From Chloroflexota bacterium (GTDB lineage: Bacteria; Chloroflexota; Anaerolineae; Aggregatilineales; Phototrophicaceae): DNA of 64,000 bases. Below, in pieces: positions 30,657 to 39,551 of this stretch. Positions within the stretch are counted from its first letter, which is position 1. The number at the start of each line of letters is the position of its first letter. The stretch is from NCBI GenBank assembly GCA_026709625.1, contig JAPOSR010000073.1:1-64000 (forward strand), in the 5' to 3' direction. The notes beneath the pieces are model-generated. The model did no database searches. It saw only the letters and a list, made by a program, of their open reading frames with translations, and had not been told where the DNA came from. The position numbers were made by a program, and so were the translations under genes.

Positions 30657-30820
30657 GGGAGTGGTGGCTTTGCTGGATACGCGTTGCTTTGCCCCCTCCC
30701 CAAAAATGAGGGAGGGGCTTACAGGCTGCGGAAGCTCTGGGAAAGCTCCCCTTTCCTCGTTATGGGGGCAAGGGGCTGGGGATGGGGTTTGATAGTCATA
30801 TCCACGCATTCACCACTCCC
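30657..30820 (+). repeat. Copy B of dispersed MITE-like repeat
   Basis: GGGAGTGGTGGCTTTGCTGGATACGCG ... CATATCCACGCATTCACCACTCCC; interior nearly identical to copy C. Confidence 0.88.
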
Positions 30821-30821
30821 T

Positions 30822-31004
30822 ATGTTGAAGCGCGGATACATGGTTACATACCGCCGCATGAGCCGCAAGCATCTGCATCGGTATGTGAACGAATTTGCAG
30901 GTCGGCATAATGCCCGTCCGCTAGACACACGGCATCCGATGACGGATATTGTACGCGGAATGGATGGCAAACGACTGCGGTATAAAGACCTGTTAGCTAG
31001 ATGA
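30822..31004 (+). mobile_element. C-terminal remnant of IS1595/ISXO2-type transposase
   Basis: MLKRGYMVTYRRMSRKHLHRYVNEFAGRHNARPLDTRHPMTDIVRGMDGKRLRYKDLLAR resembles the ISXO2-type C-terminus (KRGYxGTYHHMSxKHLxRYVxEFxxRHN...DT..M...V.GM.GKRLxY); rest of the transposase absent. Confidence 0.75.
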
Positions 31005-31253
31005 GATTGTTCTAGTTTTCTTTGACAACTCTCGCTCTTCAACCTTTCTCACTAGATCGGATGGATTAATCTCTAAGGCTTCTGCCAATGCAAAAATAAT
31101 GCGCAACGAGGGGGTTTTCTCACCTCGCTCAATTTCGCCGATGTAGTTCCTGTGGCTGCCGCAGCGAAACGCCAACCTCTCTTGGGATAACCCCAGTTGT
31201 AGACGGCGTTCCCTAACAACGCTCCCAAATGACTTGCCAATGTGTCGCCACAT
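30993..31253 (-). CDS. XRE-family helix-turn-helix regulator
   Basis: FGSVVRERRLQLGLSQERLAFRCGSHRNYIGEIERGEKTPSLRIIFALAEALEINPSDL. Confidence 0.9.
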   Translation of the reverse strand: MWRHIGKSFGSVVRERRLQLGLSQERLAFRCGSHRNYIGEIERGEKTPSLRIIFALAEALEINPSDLVRKVEERELSKKTRTISSS

Positions 31254-31379
31254 CTCCGTACCTGCGCATCAGTACAGAGATTGTTATGAATGCTGGCAAT
31301 TCATCTACACGCTATTGCGGGTAAATTGTTTGCACTCTATAATGTGCAAATTGCTTGCTATAGTTTGAGAGAGAAAATC

Positions 31380-31796
31380 GTGGAAGATAAACGCGTGGTA
31401 ATACTCATTGTGTTGGGCATCACAATTGTTGTCATCGCTAGCCAGACTGTTTCGTCGGGACCCGTTGGATTTCTCGCTGGCGCAGTCGGCGTAGTATGGG
31501 ATTTTATCAGTAACCTGCACATCATGCTCCTGGTCGCCGCCCTGTATTTGAGTGTCGGATTCTTACTCAGAAAGAAGGAGGGCGCGTCCGCGGTGATGAC
31601 CATCGGCGCGTTAATTGCATTCTGGGTATCCACTATCGCGGGCATAGTTACTGGCAGCGTCATCGGCTTGCTCACGATTGCCGTCCTGCTGCGTTGGAAT
31701 TCCGTCGTTCCGCGTTTGCTTTCCAAGATTCAAGCGGTGCTTACTCAGCTGAAAGCCAGATTTAACCAGGAGCGGCCGAGAAACGCCGACCGCTAG
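31380..31796 (+). CDS. Small predicted membrane protein, unknown function (GTG start likely)
   Basis: Several hydrophobic segments (VVILIVLGITIVVIAS, IMLLVAALYLSVGFLL, IGALIAFWVSTIAGIVTGSVIGLL); divergent from the XRE gene. Confidence 0.55.
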   Translation: MEDKRVVILIVLGITIVVIASQTVSSGPVGFLAGAVGVVWDFISNLHIMLLVAALYLSVGFLLRKKEGASAVMTIGALIAFWVSTIAGIVTGSVIGLLTIAVLLRWNSVVPRLLSKIQAVLTQLKARFNQERPRNADR

Positions 31797-31831
31797 CTTC
31801 GCGGAAAGTCCCTTAGATGGTTCTATTTGCC

Positions 31832-31998
31832 GGGAGTGGTGATTTTGCTGGATACGCGTTGCTTTGCCCCCTCCCCAAAAATGAGGGAGGGGCTTACAGG
31901 CTGCGGAAGCTCTGGGAAAACTCCCCTTCCCTCGTTATGGGGGCAAGGGGCTGGGGGGATTGGGGCTTGATTGCCATATTCACGCATTCACCACTCCC
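31832..31998 (+). repeat. Copy C of dispersed MITE-like repeat
   Basis: CCGGGAGTGGTGA ... TCACCACTCCCGG perfect terminal inverted repeat (13 nt incl. flanking CC/GG); interior nearly identical to copy B. Confidence 0.9.
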
Positions 31999-32014
31999 GG
32001 TAAAGAAGGGGCTG

Positions 32015-33517
32015 CTAGCCGCCGATGACGGCCGGCGCATCCGCCCCCAGCAAGATCAACACGCCCCGCGCGATTTGCCGGTCGCCACTGGGCAAGATGC
32101 GGTCGCCAGGCACGCCCAGCAAGTCTGCCAGAGCCTGCGCCGTCCAGCTGTACCGCCCATAAACGCGTATTTCGGTTTGCCGGCGAAAACGATTTTGCTC
32201 GCTGCTGATGTCGGTTACGATGAATCCCCGCGCTTCCAGCCAATTCTTGGTATCGCGCGCCAGGTTGTCGACCTGCGTGCCATTCCATACAACGATTGGC
32301 GCTGCTTCTTGCCGCGCCCGTTCCAGCAGGTCGCTGCTGGACAGGTCGGGCGGATAAAAGGTGCGCAGGACCAAATCGCGTATCGAGTCGAGGTTGGGAA
32401 TCAAAATCTGCTGCCCGTCGCTGCTCGTGCCGGGCACAACATGCAGGTTGCTGATTACGCTGTAGCGGATGTCGTCGCGCTGGATATTGCCCATCAGCTG
32501 TCCCAGCGAGAGGATGTCGTTCAACTCCAGGTTGGTGCTGAAATTGTCTTGCAACTGCCCCCACAGATACGGTGCCTGGCTGATGAAAGTGGCGATGCCG
32601 CCGGCGCTGAGCACATGGGCGCGCACGGCATCCAACACTTGCTGCTGGCGGCGCGCTCTGTCGAAGTCGCCGCCTGGTGTGGCGCGCGTGCGGGCATATT
32701 GCAGCAGCGATTCCGCAGCGAGTCGATACTCGCCGGGCTCGAAGCGCACCGGGTTATAGCCCTCCGCCTCGTCCGGATAATAGGGGTCGTCAATAAATTC
32801 TGTAATCGTGATGGGCAGGCCATTGGGCGCGAGCGTATCGACCAAAGTGATAAATACCTCGAAATTCACCAGCAGGTATTTGTCGACGCGCAGGCCGAAG
32901 TTTTCATAGATGGTCGCCATGGCCAAAGCGGGGCCGCCACCGGGATAAGCCGCGCCATCCCCTTTGAAATTGGCGGTGTTGATGCGCGATTCGCCAAAGC
33001 CGGGGATGCGCACCCACAGATCGCGCGGCAGCGACAGCACGCCGACCGTCCGGCGCGCTGGATTCACATGCAGCAGGATCATGGTGTCGGTGCGGAAAGG
33101 TCCGTCGTCTTCCAGAGCGCGGCGCTGGTCGATGCCCATCAGCAGCAGGGTGATGGCGCGCGGGTCGACTGGCGGCAGGCTGCTCGGCAAGGCGGCCAGT
33201 GTTGGCGGCGTGGACGAGGGCGCAAGCGCAATCTGCGGCGCAGGCCTCTGGGTGGCTGTGGGCGGCGAGTCGGCGGGCATGGATGTAAGCTTTGGCGTCA
33301 GCAGCAGCGGCGGCGCTTCGTTCGCGCTTTCGTCGGCGCATTGCTGAGTTGCCAGGCAGCGCAATGTTTGCACGGGATCGTCAACGCGGAAGCCCGATGC
33401 GCCGAGGTCGACGACAGTCTGCTGCGCCAGGGTGAAGCTGCCAAAAGCGCAAACAGACGTCAGCGCCACCAGCAGGCTGCCGACAAAGAGCGCGCCCAGA
33501 CAGCCGCGAAGCCGCAT
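32015..33517 (-). CDS. LytR-CpsA-Psr (LCP) family protein with LytR C-terminal domain
   Basis: LLMGIDQRR...RTDTMILLHVNPARRTVGVLSLPRDLWVRIPGFGESRINTA...YARTRATPGGDFDRARRQQQVLDAV; C-terminal IVVWNGTQVDNLARDTKNWLEARGF. Confidence 0.94.
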   Translation of the reverse strand: MRLRGCLGALFVGSLLVALTSVCAFGSFTLAQQTVVDLGASGFRVDDPVQTLRCLATQQCADESANEAPPLLLTPKLTSMPADSPPTATQRPAPQIALAPSSTPPTLAALPSSLPPVDPRAITLLLMGIDQRRALEDDGPFRTDTMILLHVNPARRTVGVLSLPRDLWVRIPGFGESRINTANFKGDGAAYPGGGPALAMATIYENFGLRVDKYLLVNFEVFITLVDTLAPNGLPITITEFIDDPYYPDEAEGYNPVRFEPGEYRLAAESLLQYARTRATPGGDFDRARRQQQVLDAVRAHVLSAGGIATFISQAPYLWGQLQDNFSTNLELNDILSLGQLMGNIQRDDIRYSVISNLHVVPGTSSDGQQILIPNLDSIRDLVLRTFYPPDLSSSDLLERARQEAAPIVVWNGTQVDNLARDTKNWLEARGFIVTDISSEQNRFRRQTEIRVYGRYSWTAQALADLLGVPGDRILPSGDRQIARGVLILLGADAPAVIGG

Positions 33518-34075
33518 CTATCGCTCCGACGCGGCGCGCAGGCTGCCGATATAGTCGGCGGCGTCGGGCACATGCACGGGCAGGTGGCGGTACATGGGGC
33601 GCGGCGGCGTCACCATAACGTTTTCGATCATCCCGCCCAGATCATACGCGCGCGACATGGCAAACGTCGGTTCGCTGCGCCAGTCGGCTTCACAAAGCGC
33701 CGCGATGCGCTCTTCTAGCGCCGTGCCGACGCGCCGATATTCGTCGAGTTGCTCGCGCAGGCTCAATCCCGCCCGTTCTGATATGCCGCCGTAGTGGATG
33801 TCGCGGCTTTGTCGGGCATCGCGCGCGGCATCGATCACCCAATGCTGGCGTCCGCGCTGCCAGTCGGCGATGGCAGCCAGCGTGAAGGCTTCATAGCAGA
33901 TTAGATGAGCGAGCAGGTCTTTGAACGAACAGCGCTGGTCGGCGTACAAGCCATGGCGGATGGTATCGCCGCGCGTCATTTCTTCGTGCGACAGCTCCGC
34001 TATCAAGGCATAGACAGCCTGATGTTCGCGGCGCAGCAAGCGCAGCGCTTCATTTTGTGTCACGGTTGCTCGCAT
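33518..34075 (-). CDS. DinB/ClbS-like four-helix-bundle protein
   Basis: MRATVTQNEALRLLRREHQAVYALIAELSHEEMT...SFKDLLAHLICYEAFTLAAI. Confidence 0.65.
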   Translation of the reverse strand: MRATVTQNEALRLLRREHQAVYALIAELSHEEMTRGDTIRHGLYADQRCSFKDLLAHLICYEAFTLAAIADWQRGRQHWVIDAARDARQSRDIHYGGISERAGLSLREQLDEYRRVGTALEERIAALCEADWRSEPTFAMSRAYDLGGMIENVMVTPPRPMYRHLPVHVPDAADYIGSLRAASER

Positions 34076-34279
34076 CGTTGCCTCCGCAGCCGGCCTTGCG
34101 CGCGCCATTGTAGCACGCAAATCGCCTTCCCTGACCCTGCGAAAAGTCGCGGGAGCTGCCCTGCGCTCTCGCAAGCTGTTGGCATTAGAGACGAGGCGCT
34201 GTCTCGCCCGCGCAGATTCTGCCTGTGTTTGCCCAGCGCGCGGAAGTATACTGCAGAGCCAACCGCAGGAGAGACAATC

Positions 34280-34581
34280 ATGCCAGAACCAGCCTTGACC
34301 CAGGCTGAGGTGCGCGCCATTGCCGAGCTGGCTCGCTTGGAGCTGGACGATGACGATGTCGCGCGTTACCAAAAGCAGCTTTCCGACATTCTGGTTTATT
34401 TTCAAAAGCTGGACGAGTTGGATACCTCGCATATTGACCCGACTTCGTCGGTTTTGCCATTGACCAGCGTGATGCGCCCCGATGAAGCGGGACCGCCGCT
34501 GCTGGTGGACGAGGCAGTCGCCAATGCGCCAGATAGCGACGGCGAGCAATTTCGAGTTCGCGCCGTGCTGAGCGCTGGCGG

Positions 34582-34585
<4 letters not shown>
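34280..34585 (+). CDS. gatC: Aspartyl/glutamyl-tRNA amidotransferase subunit C
   Basis: LTQAEVRAIAELARLELDDDDVARYQKQLSDILVYFQKLDELDTSHIDPTSSVLPLTSVMRPDE. Confidence 0.92.
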
Positions 34586-35526
<941 letters not shown>

Positions 35527-35617
35527 CGCAACCATCGCGGCCTTGCTTGCGTACAGATTGGCAAAGCTGTTACAATGTCGACAGCGCTCCCGATCATCGA
35601 AAGAAGGGAACTCCCCT

Positions 35618-36871
35618 ATGGTCACCTATTCACGTCTTATGACGCTGCTGCTGTTGGCGCTGCTGTGCCTGCCTGTCGCCGCCAGCGAATTTCCGCCGGG
35701 CATGCAGCCGACTATCCAGCAACTGGACAGCACGCGGATTGATCTTGTTGAAGGCGCGCAGCCGACCGGCAACTGGGTCATTCATTTCGACCCGGACACG
35801 CCGCCCAGCGAGAAACTTGAGTATCTCCAGCGCATCGGCGCCGATCTCGACCAGGATGTTGTCGAACGCATCGCCCAGTTGGATATATGGGTGGTGGACG
35901 CGTCAGAGCGCTTCGACAGCCAATTCAGCCAGGATGTGGAACTGCTGGCGGGCGATTTCTATTTTGACAGCGATGTCGCGCTGGTCGAGCAGGATTTTCT
36001 TGTCAGCGTCGCGCCTGTGATTTCCGAGGCGCCGATCGGCATCGCCGACCGCGAAGTTGACTTTGCGATCCCCCCCAACGACCCCGACTATGACCGACAG
36101 TGGGCGCTGCCACATATTCAGGCAGAGCAGGCTTGGCGCGAGATGGGCGATCTGCAGCCGATGACTGTGGCTGTCATCGACACAGGCGTCTGCATGACCC
36201 ACGAAGATTTGCAGGGGCGCGTGCTTTCGGGCGGTTATGACTTTGTCGACAACGACGATGACCCCGAAGATGTCTTTGGGCATGGCTGCAGCGTGGCCGG
36301 CATCATCGCCGCCAACACCAACAACGGCATCGGTATCGCTGGCTTCGCCAACAACAGCCAGATCTTGCCGGTGCGCGTGCTGGGTCCGAGCGGCAGTGGC
36401 TCAATGGCGGATGTGGCTGCGGGCATCGTGTATGCCGCCGACAACGACGCCGACATCATCAACCTGTCGCTGGGCAGCATGGTCGGCTCGCAGGTCACCA
36501 AGGACGCTGTCGAATACGCCATGGGAAAAGGCGTGACCGTGATCGCATCGGCAGGCAACAGCGGTGGCGGCCTGCCCGGCTATCCGGCGCGTTATGAAGG
36601 CGTCGTAGCAGTCGGCGCGATTGATTCTGACGGCAAGCGCAGCAGCTTCAGCAACAAAGGCGGCGATATCTGGGCGCCGGGCCGCGATGTGCACACCATC
36701 TACCTCGACAACGGCTATAAAGCCTTGAACGGCACCAGCTTTTCCGCGCCCTATGTCGCGGCGATGGCGGCAGTATTGCAAGGCATGGGCGAGCGGCTGC
36801 ACCTGGACGGCGGCGATATGACTTGGGCATGCATGCGCAACGGCGCTTGCGAAGCCGTGCCTGGCAGCTAA
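35618..36871 (+). CDS. S8 (subtilisin-like) secreted serine peptidase
   Basis: Signal peptide; AVIDTGVCMTHEDL (Asp), GHGCSVAGIIAAN (His), NGTSFSAPYVAAMAAVL (Ser). Confidence 0.92.
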   Translation: MVTYSRLMTLLLLALLCLPVAASEFPPGMQPTIQQLDSTRIDLVEGAQPTGNWVIHFDPDTPPSEKLEYLQRIGADLDQDVVERIAQLDIWVVDASERFDSQFSQDVELLAGDFYFDSDVALVEQDFLVSVAPVISEAPIGIADREVDFAIPPNDPDYDRQWALPHIQAEQAWREMGDLQPMTVAVIDTGVCMTHEDLQGRVLSGGYDFVDNDDDPEDVFGHGCSVAGIIAANTNNGIGIAGFANNSQILPVRVLGPSGSGSMADVAAGIVYAADNDADIINLSLGSMVGSQVTKDAVEYAMGKGVTVIASAGNSGGGLPGYPARYEGVVAVGAIDSDGKRSSFSNKGGDIWAPGRDVHTIYLDNGYKALNGTSFSAPYVAAMAAVLQGMGERLHLDGGDMTWACMRNGACEAVPGS

Positions 36872-36880
36872 CCGACCGGC

Positions 36881-37552
36881 TTACCCCTTCTTCGTTTCGC
36901 GCGGGAAGGGGTCTCGGGGCGCGCTGCGCCGACGCGCGATATACACTGGCTGCAATTCCTGCGCTGGCTCGGGCTTAAAAGCGCGGCCAATCCCTTCGTT
37001 GAGGCCCGACAGCAAGCCGCGCAGATGCGCCCGCGCATATTGCAGGCGCTTTTTCACAGTGGCCAAGGGCAGTCCCAGTCGTTCTGAGATCTCTCGTTGT
37101 GACTGTCCATCGAGGTAAAAGTCGCGGGTGACTGCGCGCTGCGTCGCCGGCAGCGCAGCCACCGCCGCTCGAATGCGCGCTCGCAATTCCAAGGCTTCCA
37201 CCTGCGCTTCGGGGCTGGCTGCGGAGTCAGCCAAGGCATGTTCATCTAGCGCCTCGTGTGGCAGGGGGCGGTTGATGCGATCAACCTGGGTCAGCGCGAT
37301 GCGGCGCAGCCAAGCCGGGAAGGCGCTGACATCGTTCAGCTGCGTGATGCGCGCATACGCGGTGAGGAAGGCTTCCTGCGCGACATCTTCCGCCAACTGC
37401 GCATCGCTGACCCGCGTATAGGCAATTGCATAGACCATGCCGTGATAATCGCGCACCAGCTTGTCAAAAGCCTGATTTTTGTCGCCGCGGTCACCAGCCT
37501 GCGCCTGCCGCACCCAATCCTTGTAGCTGGTCATATTCCCATATCTTGCCAC
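36881..37552 (-). CDS. ECF-type sigma-70 family factor
   Basis: DKLVRDYHGMVYAIAYTRVSDAQLAEDVAQEAFLTAY...LPATQRAVTRDFYLDGQSQREISERLGLPLATVKKRLQYARAHL. Confidence 0.92.
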   Translation of the reverse strand: MARYGNMTSYKDWVRQAQAGDRGDKNQAFDKLVRDYHGMVYAIAYTRVSDAQLAEDVAQEAFLTAYARITQLNDVSAFPAWLRRIALTQVDRINRPLPHEALDEHALADSAASPEAQVEALELRARIRAAVAALPATQRAVTRDFYLDGQSQREISERLGLPLATVKKRLQYARAHLRGLLSGLNEGIGRAFKPEPAQELQPVYIARRRSAPRDPFPRETKKG

Positions 37553-37630
37553 AGTTGATCACGCTGTCAGTATCCTGCAAGCCATAGAATCTGTCAACTC
37601 GGGCGCATCGGCAATCTGGCATGTTGCGGG

Positions 37631-38623
37631 TCAACGCCGAATGAAAGCCGCAAGCGCAAACCCGATGACCAGCAGTTGCGTGACGATTGCCGCGGCCAGC
37701 AAGTTCAGTTCCAGCAAGGTCGCGGCGGCTTCAGGGGCGATGGGTGGCGGCTGCGGCGTGGCGATGGGCCTGGGCAGATTGCCAATGCGGATCGTGCGCA
37801 GGCTGGGCGCGGTCGGTACCGGCGTGGCGGCGCGGGCGGCGGGGCTGGCGCTTGGCGCTGGCCTTTCTGCTGTGGCTGACTGGTCGGTGGGCGTGGCGCT
37901 GGGTTGTGGCTGGGCGCTTGGTGTGCCGGGCACGGGCGTATAGGTGCCGGCTTTGGGCGGGATGAGCAAGATATCGCCCGGCGCCAGCAGGCGATCCTCG
38001 GACTGGGTGCGATTATTGAGCGCGCGAATGGTCGGGAGAATATCCCAGTTGTAGCCATAATAACGCCAGGCGATCGTGCCCAGATCGTCGCCGGGCTGCA
38101 CCTCATGCTTGATATGGCCAAATTCGTCCAAACCGACCACATACGCGGGCTGCTGGGCTGCTCCGCCACTCGCGCTGCCGCTGCCGCCCGTCCAGCCAAA
38201 GACAACCACATGCGCCGTTTGGTTGTTGCCGCTGACACTGGCGATGCCGGCCTGCCCGCCGCTTGGGCGCATGAGCTCGCGTGTGTGAATTGCTGAAGTC
38301 TGCCACCAGGCGAAGGCGTCTCCAGATGAGCCGCCTAGATAGATGATTTCGGTGATTAAGGGCGCGCTGTAGCCGAAGCGATTGGCGCGCGACCGGGCAG
38401 TGCTCGCGCCACCCTGTGAGTGGTCGCAGCATTGGCTGTTGGCCGCCATCCAACTGGCTTGGTTTTGGGCTGCCGCCGTCAAGCGCGCATCCAGCGACAA
38501 GCCTGGCAATCCCCGCGCCGCGCGAAAATTATTGACCAGCGACAGCAGCGATTGCGCCTGGGCCGGCAAGCGCCACAGCGCGAAGCAAGCGATTAGCAGG
38601 AGAATCCAGCGCCACATAGGCAC
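37631..38623 (-). CDS. Secreted CAP-domain plus LysM protein with C-terminal TM helix
   Basis: CAP: LVNNFRAARGLPGLSLDARLTAAAQNQASWMA; LysM: HEVQPGDDLGTIAWRYYGYNWDILPTIRALNN...LLAPGDILLIPP; Pro-rich linker and terminal hydrophobic segment. Confidence 0.82.
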   Translation of the reverse strand: MPMWRWILLLIACFALWRLPAQAQSLLSLVNNFRAARGLPGLSLDARLTAAAQNQASWMAANSQCCDHSQGGASTARSRANRFGYSAPLITEIIYLGGSSGDAFAWWQTSAIHTRELMRPSGGQAGIASVSGNNQTAHVVVFGWTGGSGSASGGAAQQPAYVVGLDEFGHIKHEVQPGDDLGTIAWRYYGYNWDILPTIRALNNRTQSEDRLLAPGDILLIPPKAGTYTPVPGTPSAQPQPSATPTDQSATAERPAPSASPAARAATPVPTAPSLRTIRIGNLPRPIATPQPPPIAPEAAATLLELNLLAAAIVTQLLVIGFALAAFIRR

Positions 38624-38689
38624 ATTGTACCAGTGTTGTCAGCCGTTCATTGACGGGCAGCTTGCCGCCACAGCGTGTATACTCTATGC

Positions 38690-39511
38690 ATGGCGATTCA
38701 TTATATTGATGGCGAGTTTGTCGAGGCGAGCCAGGCGCGCATCCCGGCGGATGATCTGGCTGTCTTGCGCGGTTATGGCGTCTTCGACTTTCTGCGCACC
38801 TACAAGGGAGCGCCTTTTCGGCTGGTCGAGCATTTGCAGCGTTTGCGGCGGTCCGCCCAACTGATTGAATTGGCTTGTCCCTGGGATATCGCAGAGCTGG
38901 CTGATATCGTCGAGCAGACTCTGCGCCACAACAACTACAGTGAATCCGGAATACGCCTGGTCATCACTGGCGGCGAAGGTCATGGCGGTTTCTTGCCCAC
39001 AGGTAAATCGCGCTTGTTGGTGATGGTTGCGCCGATGCTGCCTCTGCCAGCCGAGACGATCCAGCGCGGCGCGTCTGTCGTCGCGGTCGAACAGGCGCGG
39101 CACCTGCCCGAAGCCAAGACCATCAACTACATCCCCGGCATCACCGCCCAGCTCAAGGCGCGCCGAGCCAATCCGCAAGCGCTAGAAGCCATCTATACCG
39201 AAGCGGGCAAGGTGCGCGAAGGCACGCGCAGCAACACGTTCATCTGTCGGGGCGGCATCTGGAGCAGTCCAGCCCGTGGCGTCTTGCCGGGCATCACCCG
39301 CGCGGAGGTCATCAGGCTGCTGGGCGACCAAGTGGACCTGCGCGATATCACGTTGGATGAGTATCGCGCCGCCGACGAAGTCATCATCACTTCCAGCACC
39401 AAGGAGATTGTGCCCATCGTGCGCGTCGATGACTGCGTGATTGGCAATGGCGCGCCGGGTCCATGCACAAGCGCTTTGCTGCGAAAGTGGCGGGAGCTTA
39501 CGCTGGGATAA
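38690..39511 (+). CDS. Class IV aminotransferase (branched-chain/D-amino-acid type)
   Basis: DLAVLRGYGVFDFLRTYKGAPFRLVEHLQRL...KTINYIPGITAQLKAR...EAIYTEAGKVREGTRSNTF. Confidence 0.92.
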   Translation: MAIHYIDGEFVEASQARIPADDLAVLRGYGVFDFLRTYKGAPFRLVEHLQRLRRSAQLIELACPWDIAELADIVEQTLRHNNYSESGIRLVITGGEGHGGFLPTGKSRLLVMVAPMLPLPAETIQRGASVVAVEQARHLPEAKTINYIPGITAQLKARRANPQALEAIYTEAGKVREGTRSNTFICRGGIWSSPARGVLPGITRAEVIRLLGDQVDLRDITLDEYRAADEVIITSSTKEIVPIVRVDDCVIGNGAPGPCTSALLRKWRELTLG

Positions 39512-39512
39512 C

Positions 39513-39537
39513 CCCCTCCCCCAGAGCGAGGGAGGGG
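39513..39537. terminator. Hairpin between convergent genes, repeat-like sequence
   Basis: CCCCTCCC-ccagagcga-GGGAGGGG between stops of the aminotransferase and glnA; no clear T tract. Confidence 0.45.
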
Positions 39538-39551
39538 CTAGCAATGCAGCC

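Noticed and set aside
30531-30809. Small ORFs inside the repeat copies (e.g. ...PLPKNEGGAYRLRKLWESSPFLVMGARGWG...)
   Set aside because: Readable in several frames of a non-coding repeat; the peptide recurs only because the DNA repeat recurs.
31817-33718. 633-aa plus-strand ORF opposite the LCP gene
   Set aside because: Begins inside repeat copy C and runs antisense to a convincing LCP-family CDS; artefact of codon bias.
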